Assembly: GCA_900755065.1 (NCBI GenBank)
Contig: CAAEFC010000022.1
Coordinates: 28,808 to 92,807, forward strand
Length of the DNA stretch: 64,000 bases
DNA from: Bacilli bacterium
GTDB taxonomy: Bacteria; Bacillota_I; Bacilli_A; RFN20; CAG-449
Direction: 5' to 3'
In this document: in pieces, positions 52,129 through 60,612 of the stretch
Numbering within the stretch: the first letter of the stretch is position 1
Layout of the letters: every line of letters starts with the position of its first letter
Made by a program: the position numbers and the translations under genes
The notes under the pieces: generated by a model
Databases searched by the model: none
What the model was told of the DNA's origin: nothing
The model's input: only the letters and a program-made list of their open reading frames with translations

Positions 52129-53901
52129 ATGAAAACCGACTACCGTTTGCCTCTTGGAATCTTATCTCTTTGTTTTACCCTCCCTTTTGCCTCGGGTCAA
52201 AGGGAAAAAGCGGAAGCCCTGACCGACGACTATCTCGACGGCGTATTTCAGATGTGCCAGTATCAGGACGAAACCGAAAATTACTTTCTGGGCAATTCCC
52301 TCTTTGAACTCAAACCCAACACGTTCGCGCTTCACAACTCGATCTGTCTGAATCCGACCGACACGAAACATCTGACCATCGTGCTGGAATTTGAAGAAAG
52401 CCTCTTTCCGACCGCTGCGGAAATCACGCTGTCCGCGACTTTCGCCGACGCCAAAGACGCGAGTCAGAAAAAGACGTGGACGCACACCTACGACAGCGAT
52501 ATGGGCGTATCTTTCGATCAACTTCCCGACTGCGATTATTATCTCTACGACAACATCCTGTATCTGGAATACGATTTAAGCGGATTTTCCGATCCGTTCG
52601 TCATCAACGGCATCGACCGGGAAGAATACTTTTACGTGCAGATCGAATCCGAAACCGATCACAGGTTGGTCCGTTTCATGATGAACGATCATTCCGGATG
52701 CGATACCTATTACCAGGACTACGTTTTTCAGCCGCATACTATCGGATCGTTCGTCAACTCGTCGAAAGTCTATTACGGCGGCGAAACCTACTGTTTCCGG
52801 AGCAACATTTCCAATCCGTATCCCTTAGATGAAATCGTCGGAAACATCAAAGCCTTCGATTACGGCGACAACGCTTCGGTCGACATCACGTATTCCGACC
52901 GGAACTATCTGGAAGCCATCGCAAACAAAACTCTGGGCGAATGTGCGGTCGATCTGTTCGCCGAGGATTCCTTCGGCAACCGTTCGACCCTGACATTAAA
53001 GATTCTTCTGGTCGACATCACCAAACCGATCATCAATATCCGAAGCGGCGACGCCAGAATCCGGATCCCCGTTTCCCGATGCGGCGAAATCGGCGCGGCC
53101 GTCGATCTCAACGAATACGTCGACATCACCGACGATTATGACGAAACCCTTGCCCTTTTGCCGGAAAACCAATCGATCGCTTTCTTCGGACTGGGAAGCA
53201 AAAACGTGATTCTCCGCGCCAGAGATTCCAGCGGAAACCTCGCCGAACAGACCTTTACCGTCGAATTTTACGACGACGTTGCGCCGACGATTCAGGGCGA
53301 TTTCGATGAAATCGACGTCTATCCGTATCAGTACAAAAGCGCGAATGAAATCCTGAATCGGTTCTTTACGATCAGCGACAATCATCTCATCAGCGAAAAA
53401 GGAATCAAAGACGACGATTTCACGATGAATTTCGCCAAAACAGGAACGTACACGTTCACGATCTACGCCGTCGATTTCAGCGGAAACACTTCCGAAAAGA
53501 CGATTACCGTTCATGTCAGGGACTCCGAAGGCCCCGTCTTCTTCATCGACGAAGTCTATTTGACTCTGGAAAGCAATTCCGCCTATTTAAGCGCGAAAGA
53601 AATGGTTCGACAACTGATGGACACCAAACAGATCGAATCCAAAAACTACGCCATCGTCGAATATGCCAATACGAAGTACAACGAAAACTATCAAAATCCG
53701 GGAACCTACGACGTCGTCATCGCCTGTTACGACGAAAATTTCAATAAATCGTACATCAACGTCCATCTGACCGTCCGAAAGAACGCCGGTTCTTCCGTCG
53801 GATTCCTCGCCGGCATCGGCCGCTTCTTCGTGAAAGTTTTCCGCTCGATCAAGGATTTCTTCCTCTGGATCGGGAAACAGATCGGAAACCTGTTCCGCTA
53901 A
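52129..53901 (+). CDS. Secreted protein with tandem Ig-like domains
   Basis: The ATG at 52129 follows AAGGAGA; 590 residues. A signal peptide (LPLGILSLCFTLPFASG) ends near residue 25. At least three Ig-like beta domains of the DUF5011/HYR type follow from about 205 on, seen as repeated 'D-x-x-x-P-x-I' starts and 'A-x-D-x-S-G-N' ends: RDSSGNLAEQTFTVEF near 370, VDFSGNTSEKTITVHV near 450, and a last repeat ending near 560. The C-terminal 35 residues form a basic, aromatic amphipathic segment (RFFVKVFRSIKDFFLWIGKQ) with no LPXTG motif or ordinary helix anchor. It is probably a surface protein; ligand unknown. Confidence 0.78.
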   Translation: MKTDYRLPLGILSLCFTLPFASGQREKAEALTDDYLDGVFQMCQYQDETENYFLGNSLFELKPNTFALHNSICLNPTDTKHLTIVLEFEESLFPTAAEITLSATFADAKDASQKKTWTHTYDSDMGVSFDQLPDCDYYLYDNILYLEYDLSGFSDPFVINGIDREEYFYVQIESETDHRLVRFMMNDHSGCDTYYQDYVFQPHTIGSFVNSSKVYYGGETYCFRSNISNPYPLDEIVGNIKAFDYGDNASVDITYSDRNYLEAIANKTLGECAVDLFAEDSFGNRSTLTLKILLVDITKPIINIRSGDARIRIPVSRCGEIGAAVDLNEYVDITDDYDETLALLPENQSIAFFGLGSKNVILRARDSSGNLAEQTFTVEFYDDVAPTIQGDFDEIDVYPYQYKSANEILNRFFTISDNHLISEKGIKDDDFTMNFAKTGTYTFTIYAVDFSGNTSEKTITVHVRDSEGPVFFIDEVYLTLESNSAYLSAKEMVRQLMDTKQIESKNYAIVEYANTKYNENYQNPGTYDVVIACYDENFNKSYINVHLTVRKNAGSSVGFLAGIGRFFVKVFRSIKDFFLWIGKQIGNLFR

Positions 53902-54761
53902 GTCAGAACCGCCATCAGAACCGTTCCGACGATTAAAAGCGCCAGACCCAGCCACGCTTTGAGCGAGAGTTTCTCCTTGAAAACCAACACTGAAAAAACA
54001 ACCGTGATCAAAATGCTCAGTTTATCGATCGGCACGACCACGCTGACCTGTCCGTTTTGAATCGCGTAATAATAGCAAAGCCACGACGCACCCGTAGCCA
54101 GTCCGGACAAAACGAGAAAAACAATGTCTTTCCCCTTTAAATCCCTGACGTATTTGGTTTCTCCACGCGCGAACACGATCAGCCACGCCAGGATCAGAAC
54201 CACTCCGGTTCGGATCGCCGTCGCCAGGTTGGAATCCACGTTTTCGATACCCACTTTGGCCAACAGGGAAGTCGCCGCGGCGAAAAGGGCCGACAAAGCG
54301 GCAAAAAACAGTCCCGAATTTCCCTTTGTCTTTCCGAAACGGAGATCCGCCATCAGATAGGTTCCTGCGGCGATGATCGCCAGAAAAAGCAATTTCAATC
54401 CCCAGTTCGTCCGTTCGTCGGGAAAGAGAAGAATGGCGAGCAGCACAGAAAGAACCACGCTCGACTTGTCCACCGCGGCCACTTTGGAAGCGTCTGAAAG
54501 CGACAGCGCTTTAAAATAGCAGATCCAGGACGCGCCCGTAGCCAGCCCGGAGAGAATCAGAAACACCCATGATTTCAGGTCGATGTCGCTCAACGTCCGG
54601 TACGCGCCGGTGATCAGCACGATCGCCCAAGCGAAAAGCAAAACGACCGCCGTCCGAAAAGCCGTCGCCACATCGGAACGAACGTTCCGGATTCCGCACT
54701 TCGACAGAATCGTCGTTATTCCGGCGAAAAAAGCAGATAAAACAGACGCGAGAATCCACAT
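53898..54761 (-). CDS. EamA-family (DMT) transporter
   Basis: The 287 residues form ten hydrophobic helices in two EamA repeats. Each repeat contains the same pattern: 'LS-GLATGAS-W-I/L-CYY/F-x-A' near 67-82 and again near 215-230, and 'A-T-A-F/I-RT' earlier in each half. Such carriers move metabolites, amino acids or sugars across the cytoplasmic membrane, either way. Substrate unknown. It ends over the last 4 bases of the secreted Ig-like gene, tail to tail, and follows the aminopeptidase gene by 18 bases. Confidence 0.9.
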   Translation of the reverse strand: MWILASVLSAFFAGITTILSKCGIRNVRSDVATAFRTAVVLLFAWAIVLITGAYRTLSDIDLKSWVFLILSGLATGASWICYFKALSLSDASKVAAVDKSSVVLSVLLAILLFPDERTNWGLKLLFLAIIAAGTYLMADLRFGKTKGNSGLFFAALSALFAAATSLLAKVGIENVDSNLATAIRTGVVLILAWLIVFARGETKYVRDLKGKDIVFLVLSGLATGASWLCYYYAIQNGQVSVVVPIDKLSILITVVFSVLVFKEKLSLKAWLGLALLIVGTVLMAVLT

Positions 54762-54779
54762 CGCTCTTTTCCCCGCGTA

Positions 54780-56006
54780 TTAAAAGGCCCAGTTTCCCTC
54801 TGTAAAAATCGGAATTTCCCTGCCGTCTTCGGTTACGCCGACGATCGATAAATCGCGCGTTCCGATCATGAAATCGGTATGAATCATCGAATCGTTGATT
54901 CCCATTTCTTTGATTTCTTCCGGCGTATACTTTTCGTAGTCGCGGATGCAATTGGAAAACCCGTCGCCCAGAGCGAGGTGGCACGAAGCGTTCTCATCGT
55001 ACAGCGTCGAATAGAACAGAAGACCGGTATCGTTGATCGGCGAATCGTACGGAATCAGCGCCGCTTCGCCAAGATATCCGGCCGCTTCGTCCATCGCAAT
55101 CATCTCTTTCAGCAATTCTTCCCCCTTTTCCGCGTGAACCTCGACGACTTTTCCTTCTTTAAACACAAAGGAAAAATTTTCGATCAGTTCGCCGCGATAA
55201 GACAAAGGCTTGCTCGCGTACCCCACGCCTTCGGCACACCCTTTCTTCGGAGAAGTGAAAATCTCTTCCGAAGGGATATTCGGATTGAAGACGATGCCGC
55301 TTCCTAAGGTCTTTTCAGCACCCCCGATAAAGATTCCCCGATCGATCAGACCGACTTTCAGATCCGTTCCGTTCGCCGCGCGGTAATGCAATTCCTTCAA
55401 ATGAAGCGAATTGAGGTATGCGGCTTTGGAAGAAAGCGTTTCATTGTGCTGTTTCCAGTTTTCCATCGCGTTTCCTTCCATTCGCGCCGTCTGAAAAATC
55501 GCTTTCCACAACGCATCGACGGCTTGTTTCTTCGGCAGGTCCGGAAAGACTTTTTTTGCCCATTTTTCCCCTGCGGCGCCGGCGATGCACCATTGGTATC
55601 GATTGTCCATCGCATCTTCAAACGGCTTGATAAACGGATACCGCTTCCTGTTGGCGCGGGCGACTTTCTTCTGATCGACTCCCGCCAGACCGTCCGGATC
55701 GTCGCTTTCGATGTAAAGGCGGGCAGGCAAGGTCTCCGCATGGAATTTCAGCCTTTCGATCTCCCAATTCTCCAATCCGGAAAGCGTCTCTTCGCTCTGA
55801 TACCGGTAACGGAGTCTCTTTTCTTCCTGCGCCGACCATTCCAGCGTGACTTTTTTCGCACCGGCTTTGTACGCCTCAGAAACGACTTCCAGCGCCAGGT
55901 CTTTCTGTTCGACAGAAGCGTTGACGATCAATTCCTGTCCCTTTTGAAGATGCACCCCGGTTTTCACCAGAAGTTCGGCATACCGCTTCAAATCGCTTTT
56001 TTTCAT
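54780..56006 (-). CDS. M29 family aminopeptidase (AmpS/PepS type)
   Basis: A cytoplasmic dinuclear metallo-aminopeptidase that removes N-terminal residues from peptides. The 408 residues match thermophilic-aminopeptidase relatives. Metal-site regions are NPNIPSEEIFTSP near 243-255, GYLGEAALIPYDSPI near 315-329, ENASCHLALG near 342-351, and SMIHTDFMIG near 374-383, giving the two Glu, two His and Asp expected. It stands between the transporter genes for a GPH-type symporter and the EamA carrier, all leftward. Confidence 0.93.
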   Translation of the reverse strand: MKKSDLKRYAELLVKTGVHLQKGQELIVNASVEQKDLALEVVSEAYKAGAKKVTLEWSAQEEKRLRYRYQSEETLSGLENWEIERLKFHAETLPARLYIESDDPDGLAGVDQKKVARANRKRYPFIKPFEDAMDNRYQWCIAGAAGEKWAKKVFPDLPKKQAVDALWKAIFQTARMEGNAMENWKQHNETLSSKAAYLNSLHLKELHYRAANGTDLKVGLIDRGIFIGGAEKTLGSGIVFNPNIPSEEIFTSPKKGCAEGVGYASKPLSYRGELIENFSFVFKEGKVVEVHAEKGEELLKEMIAMDEAAGYLGEAALIPYDSPINDTGLLFYSTLYDENASCHLALGDGFSNCIRDYEKYTPEEIKEMGINDSMIHTDFMIGTRDLSIVGVTEDGREIPIFTEGNWAF

Positions 56007-56009
56007 CTT

Positions 56010-57842
56010 TTATTCCTCCTTTTGCCTGTTTCTTTCTTCTAATTCCCCGATCATCCGATCGTAATAAGCCTCATCGATGATATAATACTTCTCCTGAACG
56101 AACCAGCACGCTCCGAGACAAAGCATCGGAAGGATCGTCGCCAAAGCGCGAAGCATGACCCGCTCTTTGAGATCGGAGATATCCTTGAAGCACTGATTGC
56201 CCGCATTGTAACGGATCCGGTTTCCCTCTTCGTCGAAATAATACCCCGTGATCGACAGCGAATACGCCTTATCTTCTGAAAGAAGGCCGAGATCGACGTC
56301 CTTGATCTGCCCGAGAACCGTTTCGTCTTCCAGAAGATACATCAGGGCGCAACTGCCGAGATATTCCGCTTCCAGTTTATACGGCGAAAGCACCGGATCG
56401 GAAGAAAGAAAACGGTCGATCTGCTCCATGCGCGTTTCCCGATCCTGTTCGTCGGTCAGTTCTTCCAATTCCAGCGCATACGTCTGAATCGTGGAAAGAT
56501 AGAGTTTCTGAACTTCAAAACGGGTCATTTCCTCCGTATCGGCAATCTTTGAAAAGTAGGTTTTCTGAATCTCGATCGTCGAGACGTTCTGACTCAGCGT
56601 AAAGACGCCGGAGATGATCAGAATCAGGCTGGTGAAGCCGTATTTGATCGCCGTCGACATTTTCGTGACGAACGGACGGATCGTCGAGACGATCGCCTCG
56701 TTCCGCTCGCCGGAAATGTACTCGTTGTATTCCACGCAATTCGTGATGTGAATGACCGTAACCAGATTGATCAGGCTGTTTCCGGAATAGATGAAAAAAC
56801 CGGAAATCAGAATCGTGATCAGATTGAAAGGCAGCCAGTTCGTCCAGCCGATGATCAGAAACAGAAAATACCCGAAGATCGACGAAAGCGAAGAGAGCAG
56901 AAGGATTTTCTTCTTGCTCATCACCTTGCTCAGATACGGGAACAGAATCTGCAACAGCGTCGAAAAGAACGCGAAGACTACCAATACGATGAAGATATCC
57001 CCGTTATACCCGATTTCGATGTAGTAAATATTGTACAGTAACGACACGAAAATCCCGTTTCCGATCACATAGAGTCCCAATCCCAGCGCGACAACCAGCA
57101 ATTGTTTGTTTTTGAAGATGATGGAAAACATCTTTTTAAAGGAGACGTCGGTATTCGCCTTGTCGATCAACTGAGGCTTTTCTTTGACGAAGAACGCCGT
57201 CAGCCCCTGCGTTACGATGATGGCTACCGCAGATACGACGCTGATGGACGAATAGGCGCGCAAAAGATTGCCGGTCTGAAAAACCGTGATCAGTCCCTGA
57301 ATGATGCCGCCACCGGCACCGGCGCAAAGCAAGGTCATCGTGGAAACCAGATTTCTCTCTTTGGTATCGCTGGACAAAGAAGGAAGCATCGACCAGTAAC
57401 TGATATCGTTGATCGTGTATGCCGTTTCCCAAAGCAGATTCATCGCCACGATGTAGACGACAAAGGACCACCCTTCGAGTTGCGTATTGAATAAAAATAC
57501 GGTAAACATGCCGGTCAGAACGGCACCGATAAAAATCCAGGGCCGGTATTTTCCGAGTTTAAAATGGCATTTCTGTATGATTAACCCCATCAGAGGATCG
57601 GTGATCGCGTCCCAGATCCGTCCCAGAACGCCGATGCATAACGAAATGACCAGATACTGGTGGACGCTCAGCCGATAGCCGAACTGCACGAACGTCAGAA
57701 GATAGGAAACGACGAGCGAATAGACCATATCGTGTCCGACCGCGCCCAACGAGAAAAACCACTTGTTCTTTTTAAAGGTTTTCCGGTAAGCGTCCGATGA
57801 AATTTCCGTTGCAGTCGTTTTGCTCTTTCTTATCTTCGCCAT
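56010..57842 (-). CDS. GPH-family sugar:cation symporter with large extra loop
   Basis: An MFS_2/MelB-type carrier of about 610 residues, against about 450-480 usual. The family signature GRIWDAITDPLMGLI, then LGKYRPWIFIG near 85-107 is clear, and helices 1-11 follow normally. Between the last two helices an extra hydrophilic segment of about 130 residues (roughly 435-570) is inserted, rich in Glu and predicted to lie outside. The final helix (LPMLCLGACWFV) then follows. It should import a glycoside or uronide with a cation. The start is uncertain: no ribosome site is seen before the ATG at 57842 or the TTG six bases earlier. Confidence 0.85.
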   Translation of the reverse strand: MAKIRKSKTTATEISSDAYRKTFKKNKWFFSLGAVGHDMVYSLVVSYLLTFVQFGYRLSVHQYLVISLCIGVLGRIWDAITDPLMGLIIQKCHFKLGKYRPWIFIGAVLTGMFTVFLFNTQLEGWSFVVYIVAMNLLWETAYTINDISYWSMLPSLSSDTKERNLVSTMTLLCAGAGGGIIQGLITVFQTGNLLRAYSSISVVSAVAIIVTQGLTAFFVKEKPQLIDKANTDVSFKKMFSIIFKNKQLLVVALGLGLYVIGNGIFVSLLYNIYYIEIGYNGDIFIVLVVFAFFSTLLQILFPYLSKVMSKKKILLLSSLSSIFGYFLFLIIGWTNWLPFNLITILISGFFIYSGNSLINLVTVIHITNCVEYNEYISGERNEAIVSTIRPFVTKMSTAIKYGFTSLILIISGVFTLSQNVSTIEIQKTYFSKIADTEEMTRFEVQKLYLSTIQTYALELEELTDEQDRETRMEQIDRFLSSDPVLSPYKLEAEYLGSCALMYLLEDETVLGQIKDVDLGLLSEDKAYSLSITGYYFDEEGNRIRYNAGNQCFKDISDLKERVMLRALATILPMLCLGACWFVQEKYYIIDEAYYDRMIGELEERNRQKEE

Positions 57843-57903
57843 ATTCAAATTTTCTGCTTTTTCGGCGATTTTATCAATACTTTACTTGCAAAAAGCGATA
57901 ATT

Positions 57904-59067
57904 TCAGATCGCATAGACGAATTGGCTCAGAGGAATATCCAGTTCAACCGTATTCCCGCTGAGATAGTACACGCTCTGGGAAAGCAATCCCCCGCCTACG
58001 CGGGCATATTTGATTTCCTCAAATGTCAGCGAAACCGTCTCTCCGCTCGAATAAGACTGGATCCGCTTCTGTGCATCCTTGACCGAAGAAACCTTCTCGT
58101 CGCCGATCGCGGTCAAAGCGTAGAACTCGCTGTACTTCCCTTCCGCAAAGGACGCGTAGTCCTTGATGAGAAAATTCGCGGCGTCTCCGCTTTCGTCCAC
58201 ATCGGACACATAGACCGTTTCAGCCTGTTGGCTGAACGTATTGTCGGTATACAGCGCGGCCTCTTTCAGTTCAAGACCCAAATGGGTCTCTCCTTCGACA
58301 TAGCCCAACTGATTTCCGTTCTGATGATAGGTTTCCGTCAAAGAGACGACGCACGCTCTGGCCGTATTCGCGGGAATGGCGAAATTCAGCCCTTCATAAT
58401 CGCTGTAACCGGAATTGACGATGCCGATCAGCACTCCGTCGGAGGTAAAAAGCGCGCCGCCGGAATTCCCCGAATTGATCGCCGCGTCGGTCTGGAAAAG
58501 ACGCATATAGCCGATATCCTCGACGTAGACTTCCCTTTCGTTCGCGGAAATGATGCCATGCGTCACCGTTCCTCCGAGAATTCCCAGCGGATTTCCGATG
58601 GCAATCACTTCCTGACCGACCTTGACTTCGGACGAATCCTCGATGAAAGTCGCCACCGTCCATTCCTCGTCGGTCGTCACTTTCAGAACGGCGATGTCGT
58701 TCGTCGGAGAACTCCCGATCAAAATCGCATCGTACGTGCAGGAATTCACGTCGTTGTACGTAACGACTTCAAATTCTTTCGCCTCATCGATCACGTGATG
58801 ATTCGTAACGATATAATATCCCTCGTCGGAAGAGGACACGATCACTCCCGATCCGGCGCTGGTGAAAGTGTCCCCGTAAGAATAGACGTCGACGACGGAC
58901 GGTTTGACTTTTTCGATCACTTCCGTCAGCGAACTTTCGCTCAGCGTGTTTTGGACCTGCACCGTGACCACTTCTTTTTTTTCTTCTCTCTTTTCCGATA
59001 CGGAACAGCCCGCCAGAGATAAAAGGAGCAGTCCCGCCAATCCGATTTTCGCGCATATCTTCCGCAT
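57904..59067 (-). CDS. htrA: HtrA-like serine protease lipoprotein
   Basis: An extracytoplasmic quality-control protease. The signal peptide ends in the lipobox L-A-G-C with Cys21, so it should be lipid-anchored, unlike the helix-anchored HtrA of Bacillus. The trypsin-like domain has the full triad: TNHHV near 87-91 (His), NDIAVLKV near 122 (Asp) and TDAAINSGNSGGAL near 192-205 (Ser). A PDZ-like region (about 265-387) is poorly conserved and ends FVYAI. The 387 residues are of normal length. AGGAGG is upstream of the ATG. Confidence 0.93.
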   Translation of the reverse strand: MRKICAKIGLAGLLLLSLAGCSVSEKREEKKEVVTVQVQNTLSESSLTEVIEKVKPSVVDVYSYGDTFTSAGSGVIVSSSDEGYYIVTNHHVIDEAKEFEVVTYNDVNSCTYDAILIGSSPTNDIAVLKVTTDEEWTVATFIEDSSEVKVGQEVIAIGNPLGILGGTVTHGIISANEREVYVEDIGYMRLFQTDAAINSGNSGGALFTSDGVLIGIVNSGYSDYEGLNFAIPANTARACVVSLTETYHQNGNQLGYVEGETHLGLELKEAALYTDNTFSQQAETVYVSDVDESGDAANFLIKDYASFAEGKYSEFYALTAIGDEKVSSVKDAQKRIQSYSSGETVSLTFEEIKYARVGGGLLSQSVYYLSGNTVELDIPLSQFVYAI

Positions 59068-59153
59068 ATGTCTTCCTCCTTTGCCTGTTTCGTATATTCT
59101 ACCGCGACAAAGTTAAAATCAAGTTAAAATAAGGTGAACTTCGGGTAAATCGT

Positions 59154-59182
59154 TTGCAACTCTGCAAAGAATAGAATAAAAT
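59154..59182 (+). promoter_or_regulatory. Promoter of the DUF308 gene
   Basis: TTGCAA (59154-59159) and TAAAAT (59177-59182), spacer 17. The expected transcript start near 59189 rules out the ATG at 59181 and supports the one at 59208. Confidence 0.7.
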
Positions 59183-59207
59183 GGAAAATCAAGAAAGGAC
59201 TTTTGAT

Positions 59208-59801
59208 ATGAAAAACAAACAATCGCTAAAATCTTTCGTCGGCTTCATCGTCGAGTTTGTCCTGGGACTTCTCTTTGTCCTCTTTCCGACCCAATTTCAG
59301 AATTTCATCATTTACGTCTTCGGCGCGGTGCTCATTCTCCTCGGTCTGGTTCAGATTCTCGTTTATCTCTTCGGAAAAATCCGTTCTTCCGATCTTCTCG
59401 TTTTCGGAATTCTGTTCATTCTCATCGGAATTCCCGTCGTCATTCTGAACGACTTTCTCGGCAGAATGATTCCGGTCGTCGTCGGCATTCTATTGATCGT
59501 GCAGGGAACTTCCCGCATTCTTCTTTCCGTGTCTCTCCGACCTTTCAAAAATCTTTATCTGGTCAATCTGATCACCGGTTTAGTCAATCTGGTCTTCGGA
59601 ATTCTCCTCTTCGTCTTCAACGGGCAGAAGATGATCGGCTACCTGATCGGCGGTTTCCTGCTCGCCGATGCAATCTTCGATCTGATCGAACTGCTGTTCA
59701 GCCGCAAGAATGAAAAAAAAGCCGGAGACCGGCAACTGAACGATTCTTCCTTTTCAAACGGCGAAGTGATCGACGCCGATTTTGAAGAACATCAGGATTG
59801 A
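59208..59801 (+). CDS. DUF308/HdeD-family membrane protein
   Basis: Starting at 59208 (GAAAGGA upstream), the protein has 197 residues with six hydrophobic helices arranged in three similar pairs. They are rich in Gly, for example GAVLILLGLVQILVYL, GILFILIGIPVVIL, GILLIVQGTSRILL, GILLFVFNGQ and GGFLLADAIFDLIELL. This is the repeat structure of DUF308/HdeD proteins, which in enterobacteria relate to acid or stress tolerance. The acidic cytoplasmic tail ends FEEHQD. It ends 1 base before the convergent SpeD-like gene. Confidence 0.85.
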   Translation: MKNKQSLKSFVGFIVEFVLGLLFVLFPTQFQNFIIYVFGAVLILLGLVQILVYLFGKIRSSDLLVFGILFILIGIPVVILNDFLGRMIPVVVGILLIVQGTSRILLSVSLRPFKNLYLVNLITGLVNLVFGILLFVFNGQKMIGYLIGGFLLADAIFDLIELLFSRKNEKKAGDRQLNDSSFSNGEVIDADFEEHQD

Positions 59802-59802
59802 T

Positions 59803-60612
59803 TCACTTTTTCTTCAAGGCTTTCTGCCAGCGCATCGAAGCGTGAAGCGAATCTTTCGAGACGGAAGATTTCACTTTATAGATGTGCTTGGTTCCCCGCG
59901 CGGTCAGTTCGTCGGAAACGACTTCCCCCAACGGCTTGTACAATTCGTTGACGTTGGAATAATCGAAAGGCGCGCAGGAAAAGATATCCGCGAAAATGGT
60001 TTTGGTTCTGTACTGATAGTGCAGCGCGATGTGCGATTGGGCGATCACGATGATTGCCGAAAGATATTTCGGCTTTTTCGGCGTCGATTTCAGCACATAC
60101 GGACGAGTGATCGGATCCATATTGATCTTGAAAACCAACTGTTCGAGAAAATCGAACAGCGTTTCCATCGTCGGAACCGCATTCACCTTGATTTCGTTCA
60201 TCAGATGCGGACCGAAATCGCAACCGGAATCGTAAGGAAGGATTTCAAATTTCCGCTGAGACCGATCCCTGACATTGAAGATCGACTTTTCTTCCTGATA
60301 CGGCAACTCCTTGAAAAGGAACTCTTTGGCCGCCGTTTCATCGAAATCGCCGTCGGAAAGGATATCGACGAAATAGCATTCGCGTACCGGAAAAGTATGC
60401 ATCGTGATGTGCCCGCCCTCCAAAAGAATAAAGGCGGAAATGCCGATGTCCTCTTTGACTTTTCCGTAATAATACGGAATTAACTGCGGAGGGCAGACCG
60501 GATTCAGTTTCAAAGCGTACACCAACTGATTCAACAGATCGTTGATGTGCCGGATATCGTTGAGTTGGTTTTGATTGGCGCCGTAGCAATCCAACATAAA
60601 ATGCTTTTTCAT
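59803..60612 (-). CDS. Tandem AdoMet-decarboxylase-like (SpeD-family) protein
   Basis: The 269-residue protein contains two SpeD/SpeH-like halves; a normal SpeH has about 125 residues. The N-half (1 to about 125) starts MKKHFMLDCYGAN and carries LEGGHITMHTFP near 64-75, the position of the classical A-E-S-H-I-S-I-H-T site. The C-half carries IAQSHIALHYQY near 189-200, then FADIFSCAPFD. In authentic enzymes the chain cuts itself at Glu-Ser and the Ser becomes the pyruvoyl group. Here the N-half has Gly for that Ser, while the C-half keeps Ser but has Gln before it. Its ATG overlaps the agmatinase stop by 4 bases. It may be an arginine or ornithine decarboxylase derived from SpeD, but AdoMet decarboxylase activity is not excluded. 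Confidence 0.75.
   Translation of the reverse strand: MKKHFMLDCYGANQNQLNDIRHINDLLNQLVYALKLNPVCPPQLIPYYYGKVKEDIGISAFILLEGGHITMHTFPVRECYFVDILSDGDFDETAAKEFLFKELPYQEEKSIFNVRDRSQRKFEILPYDSGCDFGPHLMNEIKVNAVPTMETLFDFLEQLVFKINMDPITRPYVLKSTPKKPKYLSAIIVIAQSHIALHYQYRTKTIFADIFSCAPFDYSNVNELYKPLGEVVSDELTARGTKHIYKVKSSVSKDSLHASMRWQKALKKK

Noticed and set aside
57820..59022. 400-codon plus-strand frame opposite htrA
   Set aside because: htrA on the other strand has a lipobox and full catalytic triad; the antisense product is Arg/Asp/Phe-rich with no domain.
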